From: Combretum micranthum
Lineage: Eukaryota; Streptophyta; Magnoliopsida; Myrtales; Combretaceae
Direction: 5' to 3'
NCBI GenBank assembly: GCA_024138025.1
Contig: JAMXBD010000114.1
Span: 1,798,001-1,862,000, forward strand
DNA: 64,000 nt
Shown: in pieces, positions 1 to 12,610 of the stretch
Numbering within the stretch: position 1 is the first letter of the stretch
Layout of the letters: every line of letters begins with the position of its first letter
Notes under the pieces: generated by a model
Seen by the model: the letters and a program-made list of their open reading frames with translations, nothing else
Database searches by the model: none
Told to the model about the DNA's origin: nothing
Translations under genes and position numbers: made by a program

Positions 1-37
1 CTAGCTCACATGCCGAGACAACAAAACGAAATAACAA

Positions 38-1277
38 TTAATGATAAAATAATATTCAATTATCTTTCTAGTATCATACACCAAATTATCAAATTGTAAA
101 ATCATCAGTTAAACAAAGTTTTACATGTGTCTTGATTTTTACCAGTAAGAAAATTGTCACATCAATCAACTTTATATTACTTCAATCTTCTCTCTTTCTC
201 TTATCCTTCTTCATGAAGCAACCCCTCTCTTACTTCACTCCTCATCTATATATAGCCCCATTTCTCTCACATTTTTCTACTTCACAAATCTTACACTCCT
301 TTCTTTCTTTCTTTCTTTCTCTTTTCTTCTTTTCTCCTATCCTCTTTCTCCTTTCATGTATCGTTGGCCCCCTCTCCTTTACCCTATCTCTCTCACCTTT
401 TCCCTTCACCTCTCTTTCTATAAATACCCCCTACCTATAAGCCTTTAGATTTTTTGATACTCTTATATGAGAACCCTATAGCTAATATCGAAACCGGAAT
501 CCTAAAACTGACCCAAGTTAAACTGAACTCTAGAAACCCTAGATGAAATCAGATAAAGATTCAATAGCCTTAGGATATCAGGTGATTTAAGCAAAGCTCG
601 AAACCCTAAAGGTAAATAATTTAACAAAGACGTATCACCATCAAAACTATTTCATACAACGTAATAGATCAAGTTCAACCCTAGAAAACCTAGAATCAAT
701 CCAAACCAATCATAGGTCCAGGAAACCATAAACAATATCAGATAAGTTAGATAACCCTAATTGTCTAATGAGTATAATGAGAATATAAAACCTTAAATAT
801 CAAACCCTAAGAAAACTAGTACCTTCAAAAACAAAATGAAAATTCGATAATCATTCGACTTGAAAATCCTATGCTAAATAATTCATCTATCTAAGCTCTA
901 ATATGCAAATCGATATAATATATTTAAATAATATTTAATAATAAAATAATTTCCTCTAATATAGTATTAAATTATCAAGTTAAAATTTCATCAGTTAAAC
1001 CAAATAGTCACCGTACCCGGTTACTAGTACACAAACCAAGATAACAAAGCTAGGTAAAATTAATGATAAAATAATATTACATTATCTTTTTTTTATATCA
1101 TATACCAATTTATCGAATTATAAAATTGTCAGTTAAACAAAACAATTATTGTACTCGATCGCCATCACGCAAATCAAGATATCATAACCGAGCAACAATT
1201 AGTAATAAAATAATGTTAAATTATTTTTCTAATACCATAATTTATTTTATCGTATAATAAAAACATCAGCTGGAACG
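38..1277 (+). repeat. Four dispersed copies of a 75-80 bp AT-rich repeat
   Basis: A unit that begins near AATGATAAAATAAT and ends near ATCAGTTAAACAAA occurs at about 38-116, 930-1004, 1060-1142 and 1200-1277. The copies are diverged but keep their order and landmarks. They lie upstream of the two pyrimidine-rich, TATA-containing segments of LTR-like copy 1, so they could be duplicated U3 enhancer-type units. That role is inference. Confidence 0.5.
241..430 (+). promoter_or_regulatory. Candidate TATA boxes in LTR-like region
   Basis: CTATATATAG at about 246-255 and CTATAAATA at about 417-425 follow long CT-rich tracts (180-420). A related arrangement recurs near 1416-1430. Their position within a repeated LTR-like segment suggests an LTR core promoter, but there is no evidence of transcription. 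Confidence 0.3.
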
Positions 1278-1404
1278 AATTTTATGCGTATCTTATTTTC
1301 TACCTGTAAGAAAATTATCACATAAAGTCAACTTTATACCACTTCCACCTTTTATTTCCTTTCTTCCTCTCTCTTTCCTCCTCTCCTTCTTCAAGAGGGA
1401 ACCC

Positions 1405-1445
1405 CCCTATCTTCCTCTATAAATAACCATCTGATCCTTCATTCT
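1405..1445 (+). promoter_or_regulatory. Candidate TATA box, second copy of the promoter-like segment
   Basis: CTCTATAAATAACC at about 1417-1430 lies after a CT-rich tract. The 90 bp upstream of it, starting near GTAAGAAAATTATCACA, match 147-250, so this promoter-like segment is duplicated within copy 1. The role is inferred from sequence only. Confidence 0.3.
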
Positions 1446-4400
1446 TTGCACTTTATATCTCTCCGCACTTTATATCTCTCCACACTTTCTCAAAACCTCT
1501 CAAAACTCTACCATTTATCTCTAAATTGTTCTTTCCTCTCCCTCTTTGTGTTATCTAATCCAATGCCCCCCTTCCCCATTTGCTCTCTTAGTCTTCCTTC
1601 TATTTTCCTTACACACACACATCACACATTTCTTTTACAATTTATTTAGGTAACTAGTTTAGACACTCATCATAAATTATGTACCATAAGTCATTTATAA
1701 GTTTTTATGCATATTACTTAAGAGAACTCTCCCCATGATGCTCAAAAAGTTAGGGATGGAAATGCATGATTTCATACTTGACTCAAGTTTATATTTATGT
1801 TATTTATTTTTATGCACTCTAATCTAACTTTTATATACGTTCTTATATGTATAAGTATATATGATCTTTAGAGCGTATTGCTCACTAATCTATCATTTCA
1901 TTTCATACTCTCTACTTTATGCAATTTATTTATTTCATGTTTTTGAGACTTATACTTAATCAAAGTCTCAAACTTGTCCATCTTCAAGTCAAAACAAAAG
2001 GGGGAATTGTCCATTTCTTAGTCCCACAAAGCCTTGTCCAAACTCTAAGACTCTCGTTTTAATTTTATTTCATCTTGTTATATTTTATTTTATGTTATTA
2101 TGATGACTGGATTATTTTATGTCCCGGTAAACCTTGAATATGATATAAGACTCTCATCTTCTATTTTTATTCTTATTTATTATTTTTGCCAATATTTACT
2201 TATGTTCCTTTAATATCATAATGTTTATAAAATTAAATTTTATGTTCATATACACGAAATGCCCATAGTGATGTTGTTATAATGCTAAATGAATTTTTGA
2301 ACTTTCACATATTGACAATTCTTTATTATGCAAAATATTTTCTAAAAACTTATTTTCAAGACATGGGAAAACCTTTTATCAGAAGAAAATTTTGAAACAA
2401 AACCATCCCTCTATTTCCTTGAAAATGTTGAGACATGCAGGTGGTAAAGGGGATGTGAAATTTAAACTTTTCTTTCTCAAACTAACATGACTTTAACAAT
2501 TATAACTAGCAAAATCGAGAAACAAATTCTACACCTAAATTTTCTAAAATACTGAGATATAAAGGAAAGTTTTGAGAAAAATATAACTTGAAATTCTTTT
2601 GTTACCATCACAACAAGCTTCGATACTTTGAAACTTAAATGATCAAATGAAGTTTTGATTATAAAAAGCCTAAGTAGGTTGAACCTTTTACGCTAAATTA
2701 AATAAAATGTAAAATCCTCTTTTCAAGTCTAAAGCACTCATTTAGGAGATTCTTTGTAAAAAAAAAAAAATTGAAAACAAAATTCAATCTCCTAAATCGT
2801 CGAGAATGTGGAGACCTAAGTATAATACTTTGAAATTTTCACAACTTGAAATTCTTTCTTAAAAAAACACAAGAGAACCAATATTTTGTCAAATGAATTT
2901 TTAGTGGAAACTTAAACGAAAATTTACAAGGAACAAAATAAAGCATGACAGTTTATTTTTAGTTTGAATCATCTATTTATAGATACTAAAAGATAAAGTT
3001 TCACAACAAGTTTTTAAAGTTTAAATCTTCATGAACTTAAACTTTCCAAATTGTCATAAAGACTCTTCGACAAAAACGTTATTTTCAAGCAACATCAGTA
3101 GGATCATGCATGTGCAATGAATTATTTGAGTCTCTAATTATATCTAAATATAGGAATGATAAATATATCACCCTAGAAAGTCCATCAAGGATAAAACTTG
3201 CAACATGTATCAAAATGAGCTTAATCATAATTCTAGGCATGATCTATACAATAGGATTCTAAGACCTAAAAAACGACTAAGTTATGGTCATTTTAAGATC
3301 TAGCCTCCGTAATCGAAAAATATAGCGAGAATAGAATCCTTAGAAGTAGAAGTTTAGATGACATTAATCCGAAACACTTATTTCGGGTTTTTCCTTATTC
3401 AGGTAACGAGGATCCCGAAGCAAAGTTTTTTAAAGATCACTTCGACTGAAGATTTCACTATGCGCAAGTGAGTTTTTATTATATTTTGTTACCTTGCTTA
3501 TGCTTGTAGATAGTTTCTTTAGTCTTGTAAGTGTAAGATAAAAATGAATATGTATGAGGTTATGAGTGCATGTGTATGTGCTTCTATAAACATGTGACAA
3601 GGGATGCTAAGTATATTAAAACCGATGAATGGTTATTTAAGTAAATCATCAATATTACATGTCGCTTATATATGTATGATACTTGTTTGATCACCTTTAA
3701 GCATACATTAATTATATTCATCTTTGATATAAATAAAAGGGGCACATATTGCATCCGTCGAGTCAAATGTCGAAGGCTGCTACTCCTACACGAGAATTCG
3801 GAAGGGCTAGGGTGGCCTAACTTATTCTTAGGGAACTAAGTCATACGAGAAACATGACATCAAGGACAACTCATGTCAATTGATCTCTATAAGCATGTGC
3901 TTAAGGACTTGCAGTGAAGATCGTAGAGACCTTCAAATCAAATTCCTAAACATTGATATGGATGGCGTAAATTTGTTATATGTATGTTTTCCAGATACCC
4001 ATATATACTTGTTTGTAATATCTGTTTGTTGCATAGCATATGTTTGAAATTAAGAAACTTGTTTGGTCTTGGTTGTATAATACGAATGAAGGGATTATCT
4101 TACTAAGCATGTTGTAAGCTTACACCCTATAGATTTTTGTTGAAACAAGAATACATGAGGCTTTACTCGAGGGAGAAGATGTCAAGGAAACCACTAATGG
4201 ATTTTGGAGCTTAAACGAAAAATTTGAGAGCATGGAATAAAGTTTCTCTTGGAAACCCTTTTATGTTGGATATGTGATATGTCATTATTTTGAGAGACTA
4301 TCATGAATGACTATAACACCTTAACCATTTGAAAATATTAGTAGGGGTATGCCCCTAAGAAATGTAATCAACTTTGTTCAAGTTTATTAATATATAATTC

Positions 4401-4968
4401 CGTTACATTGTTATTTAATTGCTACCAGCCTACCATAAAAAATTTTGCTACTCCAATGTGGTTTCTTTGTTGTGAAGTATGCATTGTGCATAATATGGAA
4501 GTCTTTGCATAACTAAGGTAATCATTCATAGACTTCAATATTGTATTCAATGGACTGCCATGTTTAGGGTATCCCTCTGGGTGTGACATTACCTCTTCAC
4601 TTTCCATAATTTACATTTCACCTCTTTAAATCTCCAAAACTCTCTCAAATTTCCTCTCTTCCCCTCCCATCATCATTGCTACTTTCATCACCCAACACAC
4701 CACCGCCACTCATCCCTCTCATTCCCCACACACACATACATTCTCTACATCTTGTTTAGGTAAAAACTCTAAACATATCTCATATGTTATGTTTATAAAA
4801 TTATGCATGTGCCTTTATGCAAATTCCATGAAAGTATCCCCACGATGCATCATGTTAGGTAGTGGTAATGCAAGACATTATACTTGATTCTTGTTATCTT
4901 TTGTCTATATTCAAGTTTTACTTTACGTATACTAATCTATCTCTATATAAGTATCTATATGTATATGG

Positions 4969-4991
4969 GTGTGTGTGTGTGTGTGTGTGTG
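4969..4991. repeat. (GT)n microsatellite
   Basis: An uninterrupted GT dinucleotide run of about 11 units inside LTR-like copy 2, near the equivalent of 1850 in copy 1, which lacks the run. Confidence 0.9.
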
Positions 4992-6239
4992 ATCTTCAAA
5001 CTTATTTATTGCAATTTTATTTTTATATTCGAGACTTAGCCACTTCAAGTCTTAAGAAGACTAATCCTAAATCTAGTGTTAGACTTATTCATAATTAAGT
5101 CTTATGGTGACTTGTCTACTTCAAGTTCTGGAGAGCTTTGTCTAAATTCTAAGACTCCCATTTTGTTTTATGTTTATGTTTATATTTCATTGATAAAAAA
5201 TTTATTTATTTATTTTTATTCATGTTCATGTACATAATATGCTCATGGGGATGTTGTTGATAACTATAAAATAATTTTTTGGAAATCGAAATGCCATGAT
5301 GGCCAAAAGCCTATAAATTAGAAAATAAGAACAAAATGATAATAATGAGATTGTCATTTTATTCACTTACTTATTTAGAGGGCCTGGCATAAAAGTGTAA
5401 GGTCCATGCAGTTATGAACCTTGACACTATGATAATTCTTTGTTATGTAAAATATTTGTCTAAAACTTGATTTTAGTACATGAAAAACCATTTAGTAAAA
5501 GAAAAATTTGGAAACATAACTCCATCCCTTTAAATAAAATTAAAAAAAAAATGCCATGACACTTATTAATAAAGGGGGATGTGAAACTTTGGTTTTTCTT
5601 CTCTCAAACCAACTTGATTTTAGTGTTTTAAAAATGATCATGCAAAATAACAACTTATGCTCAAAATTTTTATAAATGTTGAGACCTAAGCAAGAACCAT
5701 GAGAAATTTTAACTTTGAAATTCTTTTCATAAAACACATAAGTTCATTATTTTGATTAATCAAAATGGAACTTGGCTATAGACCCCTTTTATGTAGTGAA
5801 TTTTGAGCATGAACAAAGTGTGAAACTTCATTTTCAATGTTGATTTACTAGTTTTAAAAGTCACGAAGTAATCACACCAAAAATGTTTGACTTTTTCTAC
5901 TAAAATAATGAAATATTTAAGCTCTATTATAAAAATTCCTTTAAGAAAAATTTTAATGAGCAACATCACTAAGATCATGAAAATATAATGAACTATTTTT
6001 CATATATCATTTATATTTGAACATAAGGATAACGAATTACACATTAGAGAGTTTTACAAAGGGTAAAATCATTGGAAAACACTAAAATGGAGTTAAAACA
6101 TAATATGGAGCATTCTAACTCCTATTGTTCCAACAGCTTAAAGACCTCTTATAAGCAGGATAACCTTAAAAATAGATAAAGCATTCAGAGTAGGTAGAAA
6201 ATGACTACTCATATATGAAAATCGAACTTAAAATGATTA

Positions 6240-7265
6240 AGTTATTACCGTTTTAAGGTCTAAACTGGGCTACCAGGAAATATAACAAGAATAGTAACCA
6301 TAGAAGTAGAAGTTTAGATGAAGTTGATATGAAACACTCATTTTGAGTTTTTCCTTATTCAGGTGATGAGGATCCCGAAGCCATGTTTCCTAATAATCAC
6401 TTCGACTAAAAACTGCACTATGGACGAGTGAGTTTTTCCTTATGATTTCATCACCTTACACGTGCTTGTAGCTAATTGCACTAGTTTGTTATTAAAAAGA
6501 TAAAATGGATATGTATGGGGGTTTCATGAGTTATGTATGTGCTTCTATATGTATGTGTGCTAAAGGATATTAAGCATATCGAAACCATTGTTATGATTGT
6601 GTATATGTGCTATTCATTTGATATGAGGGCATTATGTGTGTGATTAAATGCTTGAACATCTCGTGAATGAATTATAAATCTCATTTGGCTTGTAATTGAG
6701 TGGATACGCATCGCATCGTCAAGTTGCATTTCTTTTTAGCTACTAATCCTACACTTTATGGCCATTTTAAGGTCTAAAGTAGGCTACCAAGAAAGATAGT
6801 GAGAATAGTAACCATAGAAGTAGAAGTTTAGATGAAGTTGATTCGAAATACTCATTTCAGGGGTTTTTCCTTATTCAGGTGATGAGGATCTCAAAGCCAT
6901 GTTTCCCGATAATCATTTCAACTAATGATTGCACTATAGACAAGTGAATTTTTCCTTATGATTTCCTTATCTTATATGCGATTGTAGCTAGTTGCACTAG
7001 TTTGTCATAAAAATGATAAAATGGATTGTGTGGGGGTTTTCATGGGTTATGTATGTACTTCTATGTATGTGTAATAAAGCATTTTAAGCATATCGAAACC
7101 ATTGCTATGATTGTGTATATGTACTATTCATTTGATATGTGGGCATTATGTGTGTGATTAAATGCTTAAACACACCGTGAATGAATTATAAATCTTGTTT
7201 AGCTTGTAATTGCGCAGACACACATTGCATCATCAAGTCGCATTTCTTTTTAGCTGCTACTCTTA
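6240..7265 (+). repeat. Tandem duplication of a ~510 bp unit
   Basis: Positions 6240-6755 and 6756-7265 are two adjacent copies of one unit. Both contain the AGAAGTAGAAGTTTAGATGA block (6304 and 6819), the CAGGTGATGAGGATC landmark and a final block ending TTTCTTTTTAGCTRCTA. The single-unit equivalent in copy 1 is 3270-3780. By eye the two units are much closer to each other than to copy 1, so the duplication arose after the two LTR-like copies separated. Confidence 0.75.
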
Positions 7266-8060
7266 TGTCTAAAGCTGGATGGGTTGTAATCATTCTAGAA
7301 CATGAGTCCTACTCCTTTTTGGGGAAAACACATTGCACGGGTAAAGAGACCCTTGGTTTGGAGCCACGCTAGCCGAAAGTTATGGGCAGGTGCCTAAGGA
7401 CTAACAATGGAGGGCATAAATCTATTCTATGTATGGTTTTGAGATGACTATATATAATTGTTTGTTTCATGTGTTTGTTGCATGAGCATGGCATATGCTT
7501 TAATTGACAAACTTGTTTGATTGTGCTTGTTTTTTTTTTCATTGTGCTTCTTTGGTGCGAATGAAGGGAAATATCTCACTAAGATGGATGTAGCTTGCCT
7601 TTCAATAGTTTGCTTTTGCAAAAAAAATCATAAAACTGGGATCGGGACAGGGATCGTGCACAAAGTGCAAAACAATGATCAATTCAAGCCGATTGGAAGG
7701 ACAAGATGTTGATAGACAAAACCTAGATGAGAAAAAACTTAAAACTTGATTATCTTTTCCCTTAAACCTTCTTTTATCCCTTTTTTTATATTTCCTATAG
7801 TATTAGTTGATTAATGAACCTAAGTTTTGCCTTATTTTATCTTTTAGTAGGATATTCGATTATTTGTGGTTCTTATGTTTTGTAGAATTATCAGTATCCA
7901 AAACTATTTTTTCAATGTGTGTGTGTGTGTAACACACCATAACAGAATAATTAATTAAAGTCTTGCAAACTCTAACTTCTAAGGAGATTATCATATTATA
8001 GGCACACACATAATATGATGATTTTATGATAATGCTACCAAGCCCTTATTTTGGGTTATG

Positions 8061-9204
8061 ACATGTACTGTCAAACATTTTTTATATTGTACTCTCCGAT
8101 TTTTGCAATATAACGTAATTATAATTGAAAGAAATTTTGTCCCACAAAAATATTTGAACTTTTAAATCTTACACTCACGATACTTTTGGTCGAAATGCGG
8201 CCAAAAGTTTTATGAAATGCTAACATGGTAAGGAATTTAAATTAAAGAATATTTTTTTTGTTTTCTAGCTAGTATTTTCTTTCTTTTTTTTTTTCTTTTT
8301 CTTTTTTTACTTTTCTCTCTCTCTTCTATCTTTACTACCGCGCTTCTTTTTCTTCTAAATTCTTCTTTTTCTTTTGAAAATAACATTACGGAAAGGATTT
8401 GCACTCAAATTTGGATTATGTTTTTGGATGAAAAACGTGTATTTTAATCACTAATTGATCTTAAACCCCACTCATCTTCAATGATGATAAAAATCTTCAC
8501 ACTCCAAATAAGAAAAAATCAAAACTTTCAGCAATAAGAAATCAAAGACGCTATTATTTTCTCAGAATTAACAATTAATCATTTACTACATTTTACATGT
8601 ACAAAATCAATATCACTACAAAATAATGAAAAATAACCATTTCCCAAATGGGCTTACCAGGTTAACAATAATAAAATCATGGATCAGTTCCAAATTCAAT
8701 TAAACAACTAGCAAACAATTAAAAAAAAAAGATCTTAAATAAAAAACTATAAAGTTCCAATCATCACTAACAAGATTGAAGCTTTATGCTCTACAACTGA
8801 TGTGGGTTTTCTCTACTCGTTGTAGAGATGGCGATTCAAGACTGAGAAATAAGAAAAATTAGATATTTTGAAAGGAGCGATTCACGTATGGGTAGGATTC
8901 TTCTTCTTCTTCATACAAATTTTCTGTCATAATCTTTCCTCTCCAAACCCTAATCTCTAAGCTTTCCAAACACAAGCATAGGCACATACAGTGAAGTCTT
9001 CGAAAACTACCGCTTTTGATGAAATCATACTGCTGCAAAATCAAGAGCAATCAGATTCGATTGACAATGCAATTGATTAGATTCAGATTATTAGTGAAAT
9101 CGGATTTGATACATGGTGTTAACAACAACTAGTGTTTTGTGTGAAGAACAAGAAAGAAAGAAAGAGAAAAAAAAGAAGAAAAAATGAAGTGATTTTGTTT
9201 TATT
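8061..9204. other. Intergenic, possible transcribed remnant on minus strand
   Basis: No convincing gene. The minus strand of 8859-9050 is open for 63 codons and contains leader-like motifs (GATTAGGGTTTGGAGAG). Its predicted product matches nothing I recognise and the composition changes abruptly on both sides. CT- and A-rich low-complexity tracts occupy about 8270-8370 and 9145-9185. I see nothing else to annotate. Confidence 0.3.
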
Positions 9205-9299
9205 TTGTTTTATTTTTGGTTAAAAAAAAAATGTAAAAGTGTTTTGTTTTTCAGATCCATGAAAATGTTGGCTTTTTTATTAAAATCAAACAACGTCAC

Positions 9300-9800
9300 A
9301 ATTAATGCTGTCAGACTTGGACCAGCCCAACCAGTTCGATCCATTTCAATTGAAACCAACCATAAAGGCGGGCCGGTCCACTCGATTCACCTGGATTTGC
9401 ATTGAACCAGATTGACCCGATTGATATGGGTGATTGAACCGGGTTAAACAAGTTGACCCGAACGGTCGGACTGGGTTAAATCGGGCAATTTGGACTAGTT
9501 GACTCGGACCGAAAGAAAAAAATACAAAAAAATTACTAGAAATTTAAATATATATTTATACTATATTATGAATTTATAAAATATAATCATTATATCTTAT
9601 TTATTTAATAATTAATTGATGATTTTGATTTAAATATAGGTTTAATTGAATGATGTCATATATATTTATCTATTATAATTAAATTATTCTTTATATTTTT
9701 ACTCTTTTGTGACTCTAGTTCAACCATCGGTGGAACCCAATTCGACTCCTCAATCCTTGATCCCCTAGCATATCCGGGTCGAACTCCGATTCGGTTCTGA
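9300..9800. repeat. GC-richer island, possible eroded DNA transposon
   Basis: Two GC-richer segments rich in GACCCGA, CCGGGTT and GGTCCAC words (9310-9500 and 9700-9800) flank an AT-rich core. TGTCAGA near 9310 is mirrored by TCTGACA near 9797, giving a possible short inverted terminus. I could not find a matching target duplication. Interpretation as a non-autonomous element is weak. Confidence 0.25.
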
Positions 9801-11990
9801 CAATATTGGTCACAATAATAATATAGTTTAATAGCATAGAGAAAAAGAGAGAGAGAGAAAAGAAAACAAAGAAAAAGATCCAAATATTCCAACTAGGTTA
9901 GAGAAAATATTTTTTTTTTAAGGCAGGTAATTGTCTACATTAGCATCTCATTGGACTTTTGGCCGGATTCCGGCTAAAAGTATTGTAGATGTAAAATTTT
10001 AAAAATTAAGTTATTTTTATAAGATAAAATTTTGTTTAAATACAATCATGTTATATTGAAAAAATTTAGGTACTATCAAATAAGTTAATCCCAAATAATA
10101 CCGATATAATCTGTTTTCAATAGAAACTATTTATTAAGTTAGGATTTTGTTATTAAAATCTTACGTATAAGATCTTTATCATGACAACTCGAGAGAAAGT
10201 TGTTCTCTTTCCCACTACTTTTCCCACCACCGATGGGCATAAATGGACTCCCGATGCAAGATTTGCCCTTTTTGTTTTTGTTTCTGTTTTCCTTCCACCA
10301 CCACCCCCTCAACCCCACCCTCCCCCCCCCGCGGCGCGCCCCCCCCCCCCCCGGCGCGATCATGATCGTCTTTGGCGTTGGCTTGCCGTCACTGTAAGGG
10401 GGGCAAAGTTGAATTGTCCGATTTTTATTTAAATTTTATATGTATTTTATTAGTATTTTATCTATATTCGACGTGTTTATGGATGAAAATGTTTTTTTTA
10501 TTTATTTATATCTATTTATTTGAAGATAATAAAAATAAGATTAAAAAATAATGAAACAAACTTACCCATCTGTAATGGAGCAGTCGATCTTTATTCAATG
10601 CAACCTCATTGTCTTCTCCGGTAAACATTAAACAATACCAAAGCAAGCACAAAACACAAGCTTAAGTGCCAGGTTCGGTTTTTTCCATTTTTTTAATTGA
10701 TGGCGGTTACTTTATTGCGTTTTAAAAAGCAGCACAAAGAAGAAAATGGAGGTGGACAGCAGCAAAGTAGAATCTATTTCACCAATTTGTGTGTGTATAT
10801 ATATATCATCTATTGATTTATTAAAATATTACGATGTGTTATTTATAAGGTTCTTAAGGTGTCACATCAGCGTCTAAAGAAATTTTCATTCTGAAAGACT
10901 TCGCTATTTTATCAATAATATCATTCACATCAGTTTCTTTACTTCTTTTTATATATTTTATGGGTTCTATTTACTTTTATATAATACCTTGTTTTTACAA
11001 AAGAATAATAAAATATTCTAAAGAAATTTTTCATATTCGTAAAAATCTCAAAAAGTGAGCTTTTTTACTTAGATACTCGTGTCACGCACCTTCAATGTGG
11101 ATGCTCTAATAAGTACAAATCCGCTATACCGTATTTGTATTAAATAAAAAAAAGGTTAATTATGAAATCAAATTAATAAAAGATGCAAGATTTCAGAAGA
11201 AAAATGCAAAAAAAAAAAAAAGGCGAGTTTATATGGTCAGGTTAATATTCATTATGGTATGTTTTCAGTAGAGCAGGTCAAAACATACATAATTAGTTAA
11301 AATAAAAAATAAACGGCGTGAAAACAAGCGGAGAAGACAGTTGCCATTTTCCGTATTTACTTTAGGTAAAATTTTATGATTATGTAGATTTTTTTTAACG
11401 GAATTATTCATGTTAGTTATTCCATGACCTGAGTTCATACTTAATTGTAATTATAACACTTAAATATTTAATATATCAAATTATATTTGTGCCATGGAAG
11501 AAATATAAAATAAGAATTACATTACAGACGGAAACAATAAAAAAAAATTCAAATATTTAGAACCGAAATTCTTAATTTCTGAAGAAAACAATTTACAGCC
11601 AAATGTGATAGTGTAATGGAATGCTATAATGGGAAGTGGGAACATCTAGGTGACATTTCTAGCATGTGCTGAAGCTGAAATTGAACATTTTTGTATCAGT
11701 TATTTTTCATCTGTATCTATATTTATATCGAAATAATATATATAAATGTATTTGATTTGTATTTATATTTTATCTGTATTTAATTTATTTGATATTTTTA
11801 TGAAAACTATCAATACCTTTTTATCTGTAGAAAAAAGCGTATGTATCTATCAGAAAAAGATAATCAAACAAACCCGTTTGATGAGATAATACTGTAAATT
11901 CAATTAAGAAATCTATGATGAAAATTATACTGATAACTCTTATACAAAAATTCTTAAAACAATAAGGTAAATGTTTAAGCCAATTTGAAT
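9800..11990. other. Intergenic, no gene seen
   Basis: AT-rich DNA with frequent homopolymers and no supported coding region. The open frame on the plus strand around 10181-10432 is a by-product of the proline-coding C-rich tract at 10305-10356. A TA/TG microsatellite lies near 10788-10806. Confidence 0.5.
10300..10360. repeat. C-homopolymer / GGCGCG-containing low-complexity tract
   Basis: A very C-rich stretch with runs of 9 and about 14 C separated by GCGGCGCG and followed by GGCGCGAT. It stands in otherwise AT-rich DNA. It reads as proline-rich in one frame, but there is no gene context. It may be an unstable natural tract or an assembly or sequencing artefact. Confidence 0.7.
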
Positions 11991-12610
11991 TACTCAAAAT
12001 GATAACAATTGATCATTGAGTTTGGATTCTATGTCTGCCAAAGTCCATTTTATGTGTTTAGTGCACATTGGTCCTGACCAAGTTGGGATATTCTGGACAT
12101 GTCTGCACGTGATCCTCTATTGTTTTGTGTAGGACGTGTACGGTGGTCTAGACTATTTCAAAAGAGTCTGAACTTGAGCAAGTGAAACTCTTTCTGACGT
12201 ACAGTGCATCTCCAATAAGTTCAAAACAAATCAATATCGGAATTATTGAAGAATCATAGCATGCCAAGTTGGTCCGCACTAAGTCAAAAGAGTATGGACT
12301 CTTTTATAAAGTTTATAGCGTTGAGGTACATTTAATGCATGGAGGTTTTGGTGGAATTTGCATCCAATTTCAAAATTTATTGAAAACCTATAAATACAAG
12401 TAGATGGGCAAATTAAATTCATCCTCTTGAATCTTCATTTGTTATCAAGCAAAGTTATCAAGTGTTTATTGTTATTGTCCTCTTGTACATCAATTTGTAC
12501 AAATTTTAGAGAGTAAGAGAGTGTAGTGTTAAGTATGATCACTTGCAATTATTGTAAATGTACTACACTTAAAGTTTATCATGTATTTTTTTTTTCCCAT
12601 AATCCTTTTG
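11990..12610 (+). repeat. LTR-like promoter and leader fragment
   Basis: A block less AT-rich than its surroundings. It contains CCTATAAATACAAG at about 12388-12401, then CATCCTCTTGAATCTTCA and a leader with short direct repeats. This is the order U3, TATA box, transcribed leader seen in plant LTRs. No coding region, primer-binding site or second LTR was found. It may be a solo LTR. Confidence is limited by the unresolved ends. Confidence 0.3.

Larger units (their letters stand above)
1..4420 (+). repeat. Long LTR-like sequence, copy 1 (non-coding)
   Basis: About 4.4 kb of AT-rich DNA without a credible coding region. It is related in direct orientation to 4420-8060. The clearest matching blocks are 1620-2200 with 4740-5240, 3280-3480 with 6240-6440, and 3950-4120 with 7400-7570. 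It carries TATA-like motifs after pyrimidine-rich tracts and a shared landmark (CAGGT, then GAGGATCCCGAAGC, then AAGTGAGTTT at 3401-3477) of the kind found in long LTRs of plant Ty3/gypsy elements. No primer-binding site, gag or pol was found beside it, so it behaves like a solo or orphan LTR. Both ends are approximate and assignment to a specific lineage is inference. Confidence 0.45.
4420..8060 (+). repeat. Long LTR-like sequence, copy 2 (non-coding)
   Basis: The second, diverged direct copy of the LTR-like sequence at 1-4420. It keeps the AC-rich block followed by TTTAGGTAA (near 4728-4762), the CAGGTGATGAGGATCCCGAAGC landmark (6360-6381) and the downstream block near 7420-7570. It differs by a tandem duplication of about 0.5 kb (6240-7265). 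It appears to end near GGGTTATGACA at about 8051-8062. No internal retrotransposon coding sequence lies between the copies. Exact termini and target duplications were not resolved. Confidence 0.45.

Noticed and set aside
132..440. 102-codon Ser/Leu/Phe-rich frame near the window start
   Set aside because: It translates a CT-rich tract in a promoter-like part of a repeat; composition alone explains the open frame.
10139..10432. Three open frames around a proline-rich tract
   Set aside because: Openness is produced by the C-homopolymer region; flanking residues show no conserved pattern and there is no gene context.
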